Shown here piece after piece: positions 35,147 to 43,927 of a stretch of 64,000 nucleotides of DNA. The notes under the pieces are model-generated. The model worked only from the letters and a program-made list of their open reading frames with translations. It made no database searches and was not told where the DNA came from. Both the position numbers and the translations under genes were made by a program. This DNA is from Alteromonadaceae bacterium BrNp21-10. Lineage in GTDB: Bacteria > Pseudomonadota > Gammaproteobacteria > Enterobacterales > Alteromonadaceae. Where the stretch lies: positions 372,001 through 436,000 of the forward strand of contig JAUHQD010000001.1 of the NCBI GenBank assembly GCA_030418115.1. The letters run 5' to 3'. Each line of letters starts with the position of its first letter. Position 1 is the stretch's first letter.

Positions 35147-35748
35147 TGACACCAAAATTTGATGAGTCAAAAGAGGACGTATTATGCGCCTTTTCAATTG
35201 AATCAGTTAAAGACAACTTAACACTTAATAAGTACCTGGAAAAATATCCACAGTATCGTGAAGAATTGGTCGATTTATCCATTGATTTGTTTCTATCTCC
35301 TTCCCCTGAAGAAACATTAGAAGGAGAAGAAACAAGTCCAAATGCAGAACTTGCATGGGAAAAATTTCAGACGATGCTTACTCAATCTGTCGAATCGTCA
35401 GAATTCGAAGAGTTGCCAGATCCTTTAACAGAGCTAAATAAACAACAATTCAAAGAGTTAGCTAAGAAGTTAAACCTTAGTAGATTGTTCCTCACCCGCT
35501 TGCGTGATAGAACAATTGTTTATTCAAGCATCCCACAAAAGTTTATTAAAGCACTGTCTAATGCTGTTGGCGTTAGCATGGAGCAAATATCTGCATCATT
35601 AGTAGGTTCTCCAAGGATTTCTGTAGCTGAAAACTTTAAGGCTGATGGAAAACCTTCCGCTTCTTCGCAAATATCATTTGATGAAGCTATTGAAGCATCT
35701 AATTTATCTGAAGTACAAAAAGTATTGTTAAAAAATTATGAGAATTGA
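35146..35748 (+). CDS. HTH-like accessory protein, possible anti-sigma or repressor
   Basis: A 200-residue acidic protein of no named family. The first 90 residues are helical and acidic (LNKYLEKYPQYREELVDLSIDLFLSP ... EETLEGEE). Residues about 105-165 look like a lambda-repressor-type HTH (FKELAKKLNLSRLFLTRLRDRTIVYSSIPQKFIKALSNAVGVSMEQISASL). It begins within the stop of the sigma-like gene, with GGAGG upstream, and ends 3 bp before the ImmA-helicase gene. In other systems ImmA/IrrE peptidases cleave HTH repressors, so this protein is a reasonable substrate for the neighbouring peptidase domain. Confidence 0.6.
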   Translation: MTPKFDESKEDVLCAFSIESVKDNLTLNKYLEKYPQYREELVDLSIDLFLSPSPEETLEGEETSPNAELAWEKFQTMLTQSVESSEFEELPDPLTELNKQQFKELAKKLNLSRLFLTRLRDRTIVYSSIPQKFIKALSNAVGVSMEQISASLVGSPRISVAENFKADGKPSASSQISFDEAIEASNLSEVQKVLLKNYEN

Positions 35749-35751
35749 TAG

Positions 35752-38700
35752 ATGGATGCTATCGAATCAGCAAGGAAGAAAGCAGAACAACTACATTTAG
35801 AAGTAGCTTCAGTTGGTGGAGACATATGTGATCCCCTTAGTTTTGTTCTCATTGAGATTGCTCGACGAGATATAGAGGTAAGTAAAGTCACAATTGATGA
35901 TCCTCAATTGAAGGGAGGCAAAGCTGTATACGATAGCCAAGCGGAAACAATTATCTATTCAAAATCGGATTCTAAATTTGAAGAAGCTTTTCTAATCGCA
36001 CATGAATTAGCTCATATAGTATTAGAAGGAGGAAAGGAAGATTTTGTTTCAGAGAGCGTTGATTTCGAAAGGTCCAGTGAGGAGCCTGCCATTGGAGTTG
36101 AACGGGTGTTGGATTATGGAAGTCATGAGCGCAGAGAAGTCACAATGGACATCTTTGCTAGAGAGTTTCTATTGCCTAGATCTGTTCTGAGAGACTGGTA
36201 TTTAAAAGAAAAACTAAATTCCATCAGCATTTCAAAACGCACATGTGTACCTGTAACCGTCATTCAGCAACAATTGATAGATGCACTACTTTTACCTCCT
36301 CATCAAACGTCAGAAGATAGTGAAGCCAAAAAGTTGGTTAAACCTGATGCATCCCAAAAAATCGCTGCAAGTCACAGAGGATCTCCTTTTCAACTCCAAG
36401 CAGGTCCAGGAACAGGAAAGACAAGTACGCTAGTCCATCGTATTGTTGGTCTTTTAGATGAGGGGGTAGATCCATCGAGTATTTTAGTCCTGACTTTTTC
36501 AAATAAAGCAGCGGGTGAACTTCGAGAGCGAGTTGCTTCCATGCGCCCAGATTCAGTAGCAATGTTGTGGATTGGAACTTTTCACGCTTTTGGCTTGGAT
36601 ATTGTTCACCGTTTTCATCAACTTCTAAGTTATTCTGAAAATCCTTTGGTGATTGGAAAGTTTGATGCAGTTGAGTTACTGGAAAGCGAAATAGCCAAAT
36701 TACAGCTAAAACATTATCGTAACTTTTACGATCCTACCCTTGATTTGAATGATATTCTCAATGCTATATCCAGAGCTAAAGATGAAGTCACTGACTCTAG
36801 TCAATATCAGGATTTGGCCGAAAAAATGTTGGCTAATGCTCAAGACGAGCCGGCACATGAACAAGCCGAAAAGTGTCTTGAAGTGGCCGCTGTGTATAAG
36901 CTATATGAACGCTTACTAAAAGAACGAGATACTGTCGACTTTGGCGATTTGGTTCGTTTGCCGGTTACTCTAATTGAATCAAATAAAGAAGTTAGAGAAT
37001 CGCTTGCTGCGAGACATCAACATGTGTTGGTCGACGAATATCAGGATGTTAATCGTGCATCAGTTCGCTTGTTAAAATCTATTGTTGGACAAGGGGAAAG
37101 GTTATGGGTCGTAGGAGACTCTCGCCAATCAATCTATCGATTTAGGGGAGCCTCATCAATAAACATGCGACGCTTTTCTTCGGACTTTCCTGAAGCTAGA
37201 GCCAAACAATTGGATGTTAACTACCGCTCTCACAAAGAGATTGTTAACTTATTTACCATATTTTCGAATGACATGAAAGCGTCCGAAGGCGCAATACCTC
37301 TCAATCTTGAAGCTCAAAAAGCTAGCTGTGGAGCAATACCCGAGCTTCGAATAGCCAATAATCAAGAAGACGAAATTTCAGCTATTGCCGCTGGAATTGT
37401 AGAACATCATGACCAAGGATTTGATTATGAGCAGCAAGCCGTTTTGTGTACCTCTAATTCGAGACTAGCAGCAATAGCAACAGAACTTGAACAACGAGGC
37501 ATCCCTGTCTTACATTTAGGAAGCTTGTTTGAGCGCGATGAAATTAGAGATTTGCTGTCACTACTATCCTTATTAACTGACAAAAAGGCACTAGGACTAA
37601 TTCGAGCTGCAAATTTTTCTAACATGAACTGTCCACTCGAAGATCTTAAGATTATTAGTCGAGCAATTAGAGAAGCCGATTCCCCTCCAATGGAATGGCT
37701 TGGACTCAGTGAGAAAATGTCAGATCTATCCGATGCTGGCCACGAAGCTCTACTGGAAATTTCAAGAGTACTTGAAGGTTTCAAAAAAACAGATACCCCT
37801 TGGACTGTCTTAGCAACTTTGATTATTGACCGATTACGTTTGGCTGAAAGAATAGCTATTTCTGATAACCTTAAAGATAAAATGCAAGGTGTTGCGATCT
37901 GGCAACTATTGAATTTTTGCCATCAAAAAATTCATGGTAAAGGTCTGTTCATAGATAGATTATTACTTAGAATTAGGCGCATCGTCCAATTGTCTGAGGA
38001 CGGGAGTCTCCGTCAGTTACCAAACTCTGCAAATGCTCTAAAAGGCGTACGTATAATGACAATCCATGCGAGTAAAGGGCTGGAGTTTAAAGTTGTGCAC
38101 ATGCCAGGCCTTGTAACCAATGGGCTACCTGCATCCAACAGATCACCAAGATGCTTACCGCCAGACTCCATGATTGAGGGAACAAATGGAATGACTGGTA
38201 AAGAAGCAATTAAGCTGGGCCATGATGAAGAGGAAGAATGTAAATTTTTTGTCGGTGTTTCGCGAGCTAAAGATAGACTAATGCTTTATGCATATTCAAA
38301 AATGGCGGATGGAAAGAATAGAAGTAAATCCAAGTATATTAGTCGTATCCAAGGCTCACTGAACCAAAACGACAAACCACCATTAAAATTACTCCAAACA
38401 AATACCAGTCAGCAAGTCGTTATGGATATTGCAAGTGATTTAGAAGTAACTGACTCTCAACTTAGCTCGTTTGATCGGTGCCCAAGACGATTCTTTTATT
38501 CTCATGTTTTAGAGTTAGGGGGAAAGCGTATTGAAAGCCCATTCGTTCAAATGCATTCCGTTGTTTATGATGTATTAGACTGGCTAAAAGCGAATGTTGC
38601 CGAATCTAGTCCTTCCATAAGTGATGTGGCTGAGCAATTTGATAAATCATGGCTTATTAAAGGCCCCATAGACCATGGATACTCAGACACATACCGAGAA

Positions 38701-39165
38701 ATTGGCTTTCGATTTGTAGAGTTTTTATTAGAGACTCGTCAAGGCAAAACTTTATTGAAGCCAGAGCCATTAAAGGTAACCTTCCCCGATGGAAACATTG
38801 TTATCCAACCAGATGAGGTTTTTATAGATGATTCGGGTATTCATAAAGTTAGGCGAATACGTTCAGGTAAACTGAGTTCAAAAGAGCATGAGCGGATAGA
38901 GTACTCTGTCCTGTTAGAGGCGGCGGAGCTGCATTATGGTAAAGGAACACAAGTAGAAAGTGTGCATTTAACATGTGAAACGCAGAAGACTATGAAGCTT
39001 AGTGCTAAGCAAAGGCAAGGACGTCTTGATAAATCAGCCAATGTGCTTAAATCTGTTTCGGAAGGTAATTACCCAATATCACCATCCAGTCGAAATTGTC
39101 CTACTTGTCCTAACTTTTTTATCTGTGGTGACGTACCTAAGGGAAAAGTTATTATAAAAATCTAA
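35752..39165 (+). CDS. ImmA/IrrE metallopeptidase - UvrD helicase - PD-(D/E)XK-like fusion
   Basis: A 1137-residue three-part protein. Residues 60-150: ImmA/IrrE peptidase with zinc motif HELAH (84-88) and FAREFLLPRSVL. Residues 200-870: UvrD/Rep helicase with Walker A AGPGTGKT (217-224), VDEYQDVNRA, GDSRQSIYRFRGA, LDVNYRSH, TIHASKGLEFKVVHMPGL and VGVSRAKDRLMLYA. Residues 900-1137: an AddB/Cas4-like domain with a four-Cys iron-sulfur pattern (C910, C1116, C1119, C1125). Where active nucleases have DxK, this one reads RRIRSGK (1034-1040), so the nuclease is probably dead. It lies 3 bp after the HTH gene and 59 bp before the ubiquitin-like gene. Confidence 0.88.
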   Translation: MDAIESARKKAEQLHLEVASVGGDICDPLSFVLIEIARRDIEVSKVTIDDPQLKGGKAVYDSQAETIIYSKSDSKFEEAFLIAHELAHIVLEGGKEDFVSESVDFERSSEEPAIGVERVLDYGSHERREVTMDIFAREFLLPRSVLRDWYLKEKLNSISISKRTCVPVTVIQQQLIDALLLPPHQTSEDSEAKKLVKPDASQKIAASHRGSPFQLQAGPGTGKTSTLVHRIVGLLDEGVDPSSILVLTFSNKAAGELRERVASMRPDSVAMLWIGTFHAFGLDIVHRFHQLLSYSENPLVIGKFDAVELLESEIAKLQLKHYRNFYDPTLDLNDILNAISRAKDEVTDSSQYQDLAEKMLANAQDEPAHEQAEKCLEVAAVYKLYERLLKERDTVDFGDLVRLPVTLIESNKEVRESLAARHQHVLVDEYQDVNRASVRLLKSIVGQGERLWVVGDSRQSIYRFRGASSINMRRFSSDFPEARAKQLDVNYRSHKEIVNLFTIFSNDMKASEGAIPLNLEAQKASCGAIPELRIANNQEDEISAIAAGIVEHHDQGFDYEQQAVLCTSNSRLAAIATELEQRGIPVLHLGSLFERDEIRDLLSLLSLLTDKKALGLIRAANFSNMNCPLEDLKIISRAIREADSPPMEWLGLSEKMSDLSDAGHEALLEISRVLEGFKKTDTPWTVLATLIIDRLRLAERIAISDNLKDKMQGVAIWQLLNFCHQKIHGKGLFIDRLLLRIRRIVQLSEDGSLRQLPNSANALKGVRIMTIHASKGLEFKVVHMPGLVTNGLPASNRSPRCLPPDSMIEGTNGMTGKEAIKLGHDEEEECKFFVGVSRAKDRLMLYAYSKMADGKNRSKSKYISRIQGSLNQNDKPPLKLLQTNTSQQVVMDIASDLEVTDSQLSSFDRCPRRFFYSHVLELGGKRIESPFVQMHSVVYDVLDWLKANVAESSPSISDVAEQFDKSWLIKGPIDHGYSDTYREIGFRFVEFLLETRQGKTLLKPEPLKVTFPDGNIVIQPDEVFIDDSGIHKVRRIRSGKLSSKEHERIEYSVLLEAAELHYGKGTQVESVHLTCETQKTMKLSAKQRQGRLDKSANVLKSVSEGNYPISPSSRNCPTCPNFFICGDVPKGKVIIKI

Positions 39166-39224
39166 TTTTTTCTTTCCGGTTTGAAAATTTATTGCGATTA
39201 ACGTCTTGAAGGGCATAAAACTGC

Positions 39225-40427
39225 ATGTCGCAGTCCGCCACTTTAAGAGAGTTAATAATTATGAGTAATAATAGTTCAACAAATGAATCAGTAATCCCAC
39301 TTGAAGATATTACTGAATGCGTGCGTTTACAGAGACCGCCACGTTTTGCGGACAGCTATCAAGTGTCTATCGCTGATCAAAATTTAACGCAGCAAAGCGT
39401 TTGTATCAGCGACCCAGTTCCAACAGGTCGACAAATACTGGAAGCATCAAATCGTTTCCCTGCCGAAAATTTTATGTTGCTGATGCGCCAAGCATCAGGA
39501 AACGTAGAAGAAATTGGTCTATCAGAAACAGTCAATGTTTATCAACAGGGAGTGGAACAGTTTATTGCTTTTGAAGTTGACAGGCTCTTTTATTTTGAGC
39601 TAAACGGGAGAAGGCTTCCATGGGGCGACAAGTTTATCACTGAGAATATTCTGCGTATCCTTGGTGGCATAGACTCAAATCAGTCTCTTTGGTTAACCGA
39701 TAGAAGCGCTGAAGATAAAATGTTGAATGACGCTGACAAGGTAAATCTCTCTAAAAAAGGGCTGGAGATAATATATTCAAAAGCTATGAGTTGGAAGCTG
39801 AATGTGCATGGGGTAGTTATAACATCGGATACACCAACGATCTTGGCATCCGAAGCTATGATACAGGCTGGATTCGACCCATCAGAAGATTGGAATCTTA
39901 TCCTTAAAGTGAAAGGCCAACCCAAAAAGCCCATTTCTACAGATGATGAAATTGACCTAACTCAGTCAGGTATTGAGAAGTTAAGGCTCATGCGCAAGGA
40001 AATCGTTAATGGAGAAAAACCAATAGACCTGCGTTCTGAGTTTGTGCTCTTAGACAAGGATACTAAGTACTTAAATGCTTTGGAGGTTCATTGGGAAACA
40101 TTGCTGGATGGGTCCAGACGCTGGCTCATTATAAAAGATTTTCAGTTGCCTAATGGCTATAACCAGGAAAAAACGGATATAGCGATCGATATTCCACCAG
40201 CATACCCAGATGCAGCGTTAGATATGTTTTATTGCAATCCACCACTCAATTTGAAGTCGGGAGCAGTAATAGCTCAAACAAATTCTCAACAAGCTATCGC
40301 CGGGAGTTCATATCAGCGCTGGAGTCGACACCTTGCTCCTTCAACACGGTGGAATCCAAAAGTCGACAGCGTGATCACGCAGATGACGGTTGTAGAAGAG
40401 TCATTATTAAGGGAGGTGGGGCAATGA
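39225..40427 (+). CDS. Multi-ubiquitin domain protein fused to E2-like domain
   Basis: A 400-residue protein. Three consecutive beta-grasp-like segments (about 40-118, 121-185, 189-255) match the bacterial multi-ubiquitin pattern, for example LFYFELNGRRLPWGD with KVNLSKKGLEIIYS. The C-terminus (about 265-395) resembles prokaryotic E2 family E: WLIIKDFQLPNGYN, DIAIDIPPAYPDAALDMFYCNPPL and YQRWSRHL. C337 is the only Cys near the active-site position and may or may not be catalytic. No Gly-Gly end is visible on any segment. The start at 39225 (AAGGG upstream) competes with ATG 39261. It overlaps the JAB-E1 gene by four bases. Confidence 0.82.
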   Translation: MSQSATLRELIIMSNNSSTNESVIPLEDITECVRLQRPPRFADSYQVSIADQNLTQQSVCISDPVPTGRQILEASNRFPAENFMLLMRQASGNVEEIGLSETVNVYQQGVEQFIAFEVDRLFYFELNGRRLPWGDKFITENILRILGGIDSNQSLWLTDRSAEDKMLNDADKVNLSKKGLEIIYSKAMSWKLNVHGVVITSDTPTILASEAMIQAGFDPSEDWNLILKVKGQPKKPISTDDEIDLTQSGIEKLRLMRKEIVNGEKPIDLRSEFVLLDKDTKYLNALEVHWETLLDGSRRWLIIKDFQLPNGYNQEKTDIAIDIPPAYPDAALDMFYCNPPLNLKSGAVIAQTNSQQAIAGSSYQRWSRHLAPSTRWNPKVDSVITQMTVVEESLLREVGQ

Positions 40428-41830
40428 AAACATCATCTAGACTTGCAATTTCCAAGCTCCATCACGAGCATTTAAAACACCACCTCTTTCCTGGTGACGG
40501 GCTAGAGGCAGCCGCAATTTTGCTATGTTCTAAAAGCAGTGCTAGTCGATTATTGGTTAAACACGTAAGGCTTGTACCTTATGAATTATGCAAAGAACGG
40601 CTACCCGACAGGATTAATTGGCCAGGTACCGCGATAGAAGAAGCAATAGATGTAGCGGAATCAGAAAATCTGTCGATTATTCTTATTCACTCCCATCCTG
40701 GCGGTATGTTTGATTTTTCAAGTCATGATGATGAAAGTGATCATCAAGTTATTCCGTGCATTTATCAGGCTGTTAGTAAGTCTGGTATTATGCATGGTTC
40801 GGCTATCATGATCGAAGACGGAGCTATACGAGCTCGAATCTATAAAAATAATATGAGTATTGAGCCAGTTAAGTTTGTTACATGTGCATCTGACGACATA
40901 TCACTTTGGTCTCCTTCTGTGCTGGGGACTGTACAAAAAAGGCCAATGACGTTTACCTCTGAAATGCAGCAAGATTTGAATAATCTAACAGCATGTATAG
41001 CTGGCGTATCAGGAACAGGCTCAATTGTTGCCGAGCAACTAGCCCGAATGGGTATTGGGAAGCTGATATTAATTGATTTCGATAAGACAGAATTTAAAAA
41101 CCTCAATCGTATCTTAAATTCAACAATTGAGGACGCAAAATCTGGTCGATTAAAGACTGAAATGCTCGCTTCAAAAATTTTACAATATCGTGATGACATA
41201 GAAATTCAGTGTATCAATTCCAGTATTGGTTGTCGGGAAGCGATCATGGAAACTGGGGATGCTGACGTAATATTCTGTTGTGTCGATAGCTTAGACGGCA
41301 GGCAAATTTGCGATAGAATCAGTTCTGCATTTTTACAGCCTCTTTTAGATGTAGGAGTGACTATTCCTACAAGAAGGACTAATAAAGGTGAGCCGGCCAT
41401 TGCAGACGTCTTAGGTCGGATAGATTACGTTTACCCAGGTAGTTCTACATTGCTCGACCGAGGCGTATATTCTCCTGAGGGGTTACGGAAAGAGTACTTA
41501 AAACTAGTTGCCCCAAAAGACTACGATACTCAGGTTGCTGAGGGATACATAAAAGGTCTTGTGGAAGAAGCTCCTTCGGTTATCACATTGAATATGCGAG
41601 CAGCAAGTTCATGTGTAATGGAGTTTATTGCACGCTGTTATCCATTTAGGCACGAACAGAATGACAAGTTTAACAGGTTGTTTTTTTCTATAGCTGAAAG
41701 TGAAGAGGAATACGACAGACATACTACATCCAATATTTCACAGGATGAGCTACTTGCTCGAGGACTAGAAGAGCCGTTGTTAGGAATGCCTTGTTTTCAC
41801 TCTGAAAAGGTAAAAGGAGAAGCCGCGTGA
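40424..41830 (+). CDS. JAB deubiquitinase - ThiF/E1 adenylyltransferase fusion
   Basis: A 468-residue two-domain protein. The N-terminal JAB/MPN domain has a complete JAMM site: E28, then H89-x-H91-x7-S99-x2-D102 (HSHPGGMFDFSSHD), so it should be an active zinc isopeptidase. The C-terminal ThiF/E1 domain has the nucleotide loop GVSGTGS (194-200), acidic D218/D220 in LIDFDKTEFKNLNR and R/N residues typical of ubiquitin-activating enzymes; I cannot pinpoint the catalytic Cys. The ATG at 40424 overlaps the upstream stop (ATGA) and has GGAGG before it; longer readings run into the previous gene. It overlaps the DUF6527 gene by four bases. Confidence 0.9.
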   Translation: MKTSSRLAISKLHHEHLKHHLFPGDGLEAAAILLCSKSSASRLLVKHVRLVPYELCKERLPDRINWPGTAIEEAIDVAESENLSIILIHSHPGGMFDFSSHDDESDHQVIPCIYQAVSKSGIMHGSAIMIEDGAIRARIYKNNMSIEPVKFVTCASDDISLWSPSVLGTVQKRPMTFTSEMQQDLNNLTACIAGVSGTGSIVAEQLARMGIGKLILIDFDKTEFKNLNRILNSTIEDAKSGRLKTEMLASKILQYRDDIEIQCINSSIGCREAIMETGDADVIFCCVDSLDGRQICDRISSAFLQPLLDVGVTIPTRRTNKGEPAIADVLGRIDYVYPGSSTLLDRGVYSPEGLRKEYLKLVAPKDYDTQVAEGYIKGLVEEAPSVITLNMRAASSCVMEFIARCYPFRHEQNDKFNRLFFSIAESEEEYDRHTTSNISQDELLARGLEEPLLGMPCFHSEKVKGEAA

Positions 41831-42156
41831 AAAAACCAAAGTGGTTTTTAAAATGTATTGAGTTTGTATTACCGACTCGTAAAACATTAGTTGTGGAGGG
41901 TGATTCCCCTCCTAATATTTTGCCTTATCGAAATTTAGTGTTGGCTCGAGAAGGTGGTGAAGACTGGGCTGTCGGGTTCATGTGTCCTTGCGGATGCGGG
42001 AAAAAACTTGAAATTATGCTTATTCAAGAAGTAAAACCTCACTGGAAACTGATGGTCGATCATAGTAATCGACCAACATTACATCCCTCTGTTTGGCTAA
42101 AAACAGGGTGCCAATCACATTTTTGGCTGAGAAATGGTAGAGTGATTTGGTGTTAA
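41827..42156 (+). CDS. DUF6527 zinc-ribbon protein
   Basis: A 109-residue protein matching the DUF6527 type. It has a Cys knuckle MCPCGCGKKLEI (C53, C55, C57), then HPSVWLKTGCQSHFWLRNGRVIW (C95, H98), which together could bind zinc. DUF6527 genes commonly sit next to bacterial ThiF/E1 and E2-like genes. It overlaps the JAB-E1 stop by four bases, so it belongs to the same translation unit and is probably a target-binding or E3-like accessory; that role is inference. Confidence 0.82.
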   Translation: MKKPKWFLKCIEFVLPTRKTLVVEGDSPPNILPYRNLVLAREGGEDWAVGFMCPCGCGKKLEIMLIQEVKPHWKLMVDHSNRPTLHPSVWLKTGCQSHFWLRNGRVIWC

Positions 42157-42394
42157 GTCATTCACTATAAACCTCCGTTTTAGCCAGAAATCGAAACTAT
42201 CGGGGTCAGAACAAAGTTAAATTATTCGTGATGAAACCTGCGGGGTTCAGGTTCGCTGAAACGTATTATTTGTCACCAAGTTTACCGTTCAACCCGTTAA
42301 GTTTTTTAGTCCGCTTTGGGCGTAAAGCAGGAGTGCATTTATGTCCGCTTTTGTCCAATAGCCAAAGTTACAACTAAAAGCCTAAATGTGCGCA
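42157..42394. other. Right edge of the accessory island, gene-free
   Basis: A 238-bp stretch without a gene. It contains CGGGGTCAGAACAAAGTTAA near 42200, a sequence style often seen at decayed mobile-element ends, and a diverged partial repeat (GTCCGCTTTGGGCGTAAAGCA near 42310). No integrase, transposase or tRNA junction is visible, so the mechanism that brought in the island is unknown. Confidence 0.35.
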
Positions 42395-43927
42395 CTAACC
42401 CAGCTGCTTAACAATTTCCCGCACTTGCGGCAAAAAGCGTCTGCTGATGGGGATGTCGTCACAGCTACTCAGCACTAAGGTCGCACTATTATTGTTGTTT
42501 TTTAATGTGGTGATGGCGGTAACGTCATCCAAGTTCACAATAAAAGAACGATGCACTTTGACGAAGGTTGAAGGTAGTTGCTCCTCTAAACTTTTTAATG
42601 AACCACTAAACAACACTTGTTTGTTATCCCGTAGAAACAGCTCTACATAATCACCGGATGCTTTGCAGTAAATGATGTTCTGCGTAGGCATTAATTCGGT
42701 TTTACCGGCACTGGTTATTTTCAGTTTGCTGGGGGTTTGTTGTTGCTGAATTTGTTGCAGCTTAAATTGCAGTTTCAGTACTTGTTGCTCTTCTGCCGCC
42801 CTTAAAGATTTTTCTACTACTAGCTCATTGGCTTTACTGACAATTAAAAAGGCCATCATCGCTGTGACGATGTAGTAAAAATAAATGGCATGGAAAGCGT
42901 TAAAGGTCAGCAATATGGTCAGTGGGAATAGGGCATAGGCCGTTAAGTAAGCCAGTAGTACTAAGGTTCGTGATTTAAGATAACGCAGGGTAACAATCAC
43001 CAAGCTGAATATGGCCGGTACTAATATGGCTAAGGCGGTCTTGCCGTCAAATCCGGGCAATATAATGACTGCCGCTAAGGTGAGGGCAACACCTGCATAA
43101 AACCAGTGGCGTTGACGGGCCTTGGCAAATTTATCAATGGAAAACGCCAAAAAGCTAATACCAAAAGCCACGGCCAATGCAGTGATAATCAACAAGCGAA
43201 CATCATGGAAGGGATAGCTGTAATTAAACAGCGTGCGGGAGACTTCCATAAACAATTGGGCGCTGGATGCCAGCGCCATCAATAAAATATACAGGCTACT
43301 TTTTTTGTTGGCTGATTGGATAACTAGCGTCGTTAGGTAGGCGCTGCCTAATAATAATGCCCCTAACAAACACAATGACACCAACAGGTTTTGTTCAAAG
43401 AAGGCATTGGGGTTTGCATATTCAGCTAGGCCAATAAAATTAATGGGTACGGCTAAGGTGAGCAGGCCATGATGGGCGGATGCATGGATAACAACGTCGT
43501 TGGTGCCTTGCTTAATGATTTCCGGTGGCACGTAAAAACGGCTGTCCATATTGCCGGCGAATTCAGCATCGGCTAAAAAACTCGGTGTGCCATTGTTGCC
43601 CAATGCATGGCCATTAAAAAACACCTCACTGGACATTTTGCCAAATACAAACAATGCCGACGGTTGTGCTCGTTGTAAGTAATTTGCGCTGACATTGATA
43701 CTAGCTTTAAACCAAACTTCTTTACCTTGAGGATCTACATTGAATAGGTTGGTGGTGTTACATTCGGCGGCGCTAAAGTTGGGTATGGATTGCGTTGCGG
43801 ATGAAAACTCACAGACTATGATGGATTGATTATCAATTGACAGCACAGATTGCGCCATGGCATAGGTTGGTAGTAAACAACAAATTAACCAACATAAACG
43901 AGCCAGCGAGCAGCTAACGCTTTTCAT
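42395..43927 (-). CDS. LytTR transcriptional regulator with periplasmic sensor and seven-TM region
   Basis: A 510-residue membrane-bound regulator. After a signal (LCWLICCLLPTYAMA) comes a periplasmic beta-rich domain (residues 25-170) like 7TMR-DISM sensor domains, about seven membrane segments (180-380), a coiled Gln-rich linker (LKLQFKLQQIQQQQ), and a C-terminal LytTR DNA-binding domain (IIYCKASGDYVELFLRDNKQVLFSGSLKSLEEQLPSTFVKVHRSFIVNL). It is divergent from a secreted alpha/beta hydrolase, so that gene is a likely target. The ligand is unknown. Confidence 0.85.
   Translation of the reverse strand: MKSVSCSLARLCWLICCLLPTYAMAQSVLSIDNQSIIVCEFSSATQSIPNFSAAECNTTNLFNVDPQGKEVWFKASINVSANYLQRAQPSALFVFGKMSSEVFFNGHALGNNGTPSFLADAEFAGNMDSRFYVPPEIIKQGTNDVVIHASAHHGLLTLAVPINFIGLAEYANPNAFFEQNLLVSLCLLGALLLGSAYLTTLVIQSANKKSSLYILLMALASSAQLFMEVSRTLFNYSYPFHDVRLLIITALAVAFGISFLAFSIDKFAKARQRHWFYAGVALTLAAVIILPGFDGKTALAILVPAIFSLVIVTLRYLKSRTLVLLAYLTAYALFPLTILLTFNAFHAIYFYYIVTAMMAFLIVSKANELVVEKSLRAAEEQQVLKLQFKLQQIQQQQTPSKLKITSAGKTELMPTQNIIYCKASGDYVELFLRDNKQVLFSGSLKSLEEQLPSTFVKVHRSFIVNLDDVTAITTLKNNNNSATLVLSSCDDIPISRRFLPQVREIVKQLG

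Noticed and set aside
40232-40423. Longer N-terminus for the JAB-E1 protein
   Set aside because: The extension overlaps the preceding gene in another frame; ATG at 40424 has a good ribosome site and ATGA coupling.
34361-42156. Integrative element with integrase or att sites around the island
   Set aside because: I found no integrase, transposase, direct repeat or tRNA junction at either edge, so I report only an island, not a defined mobile element.
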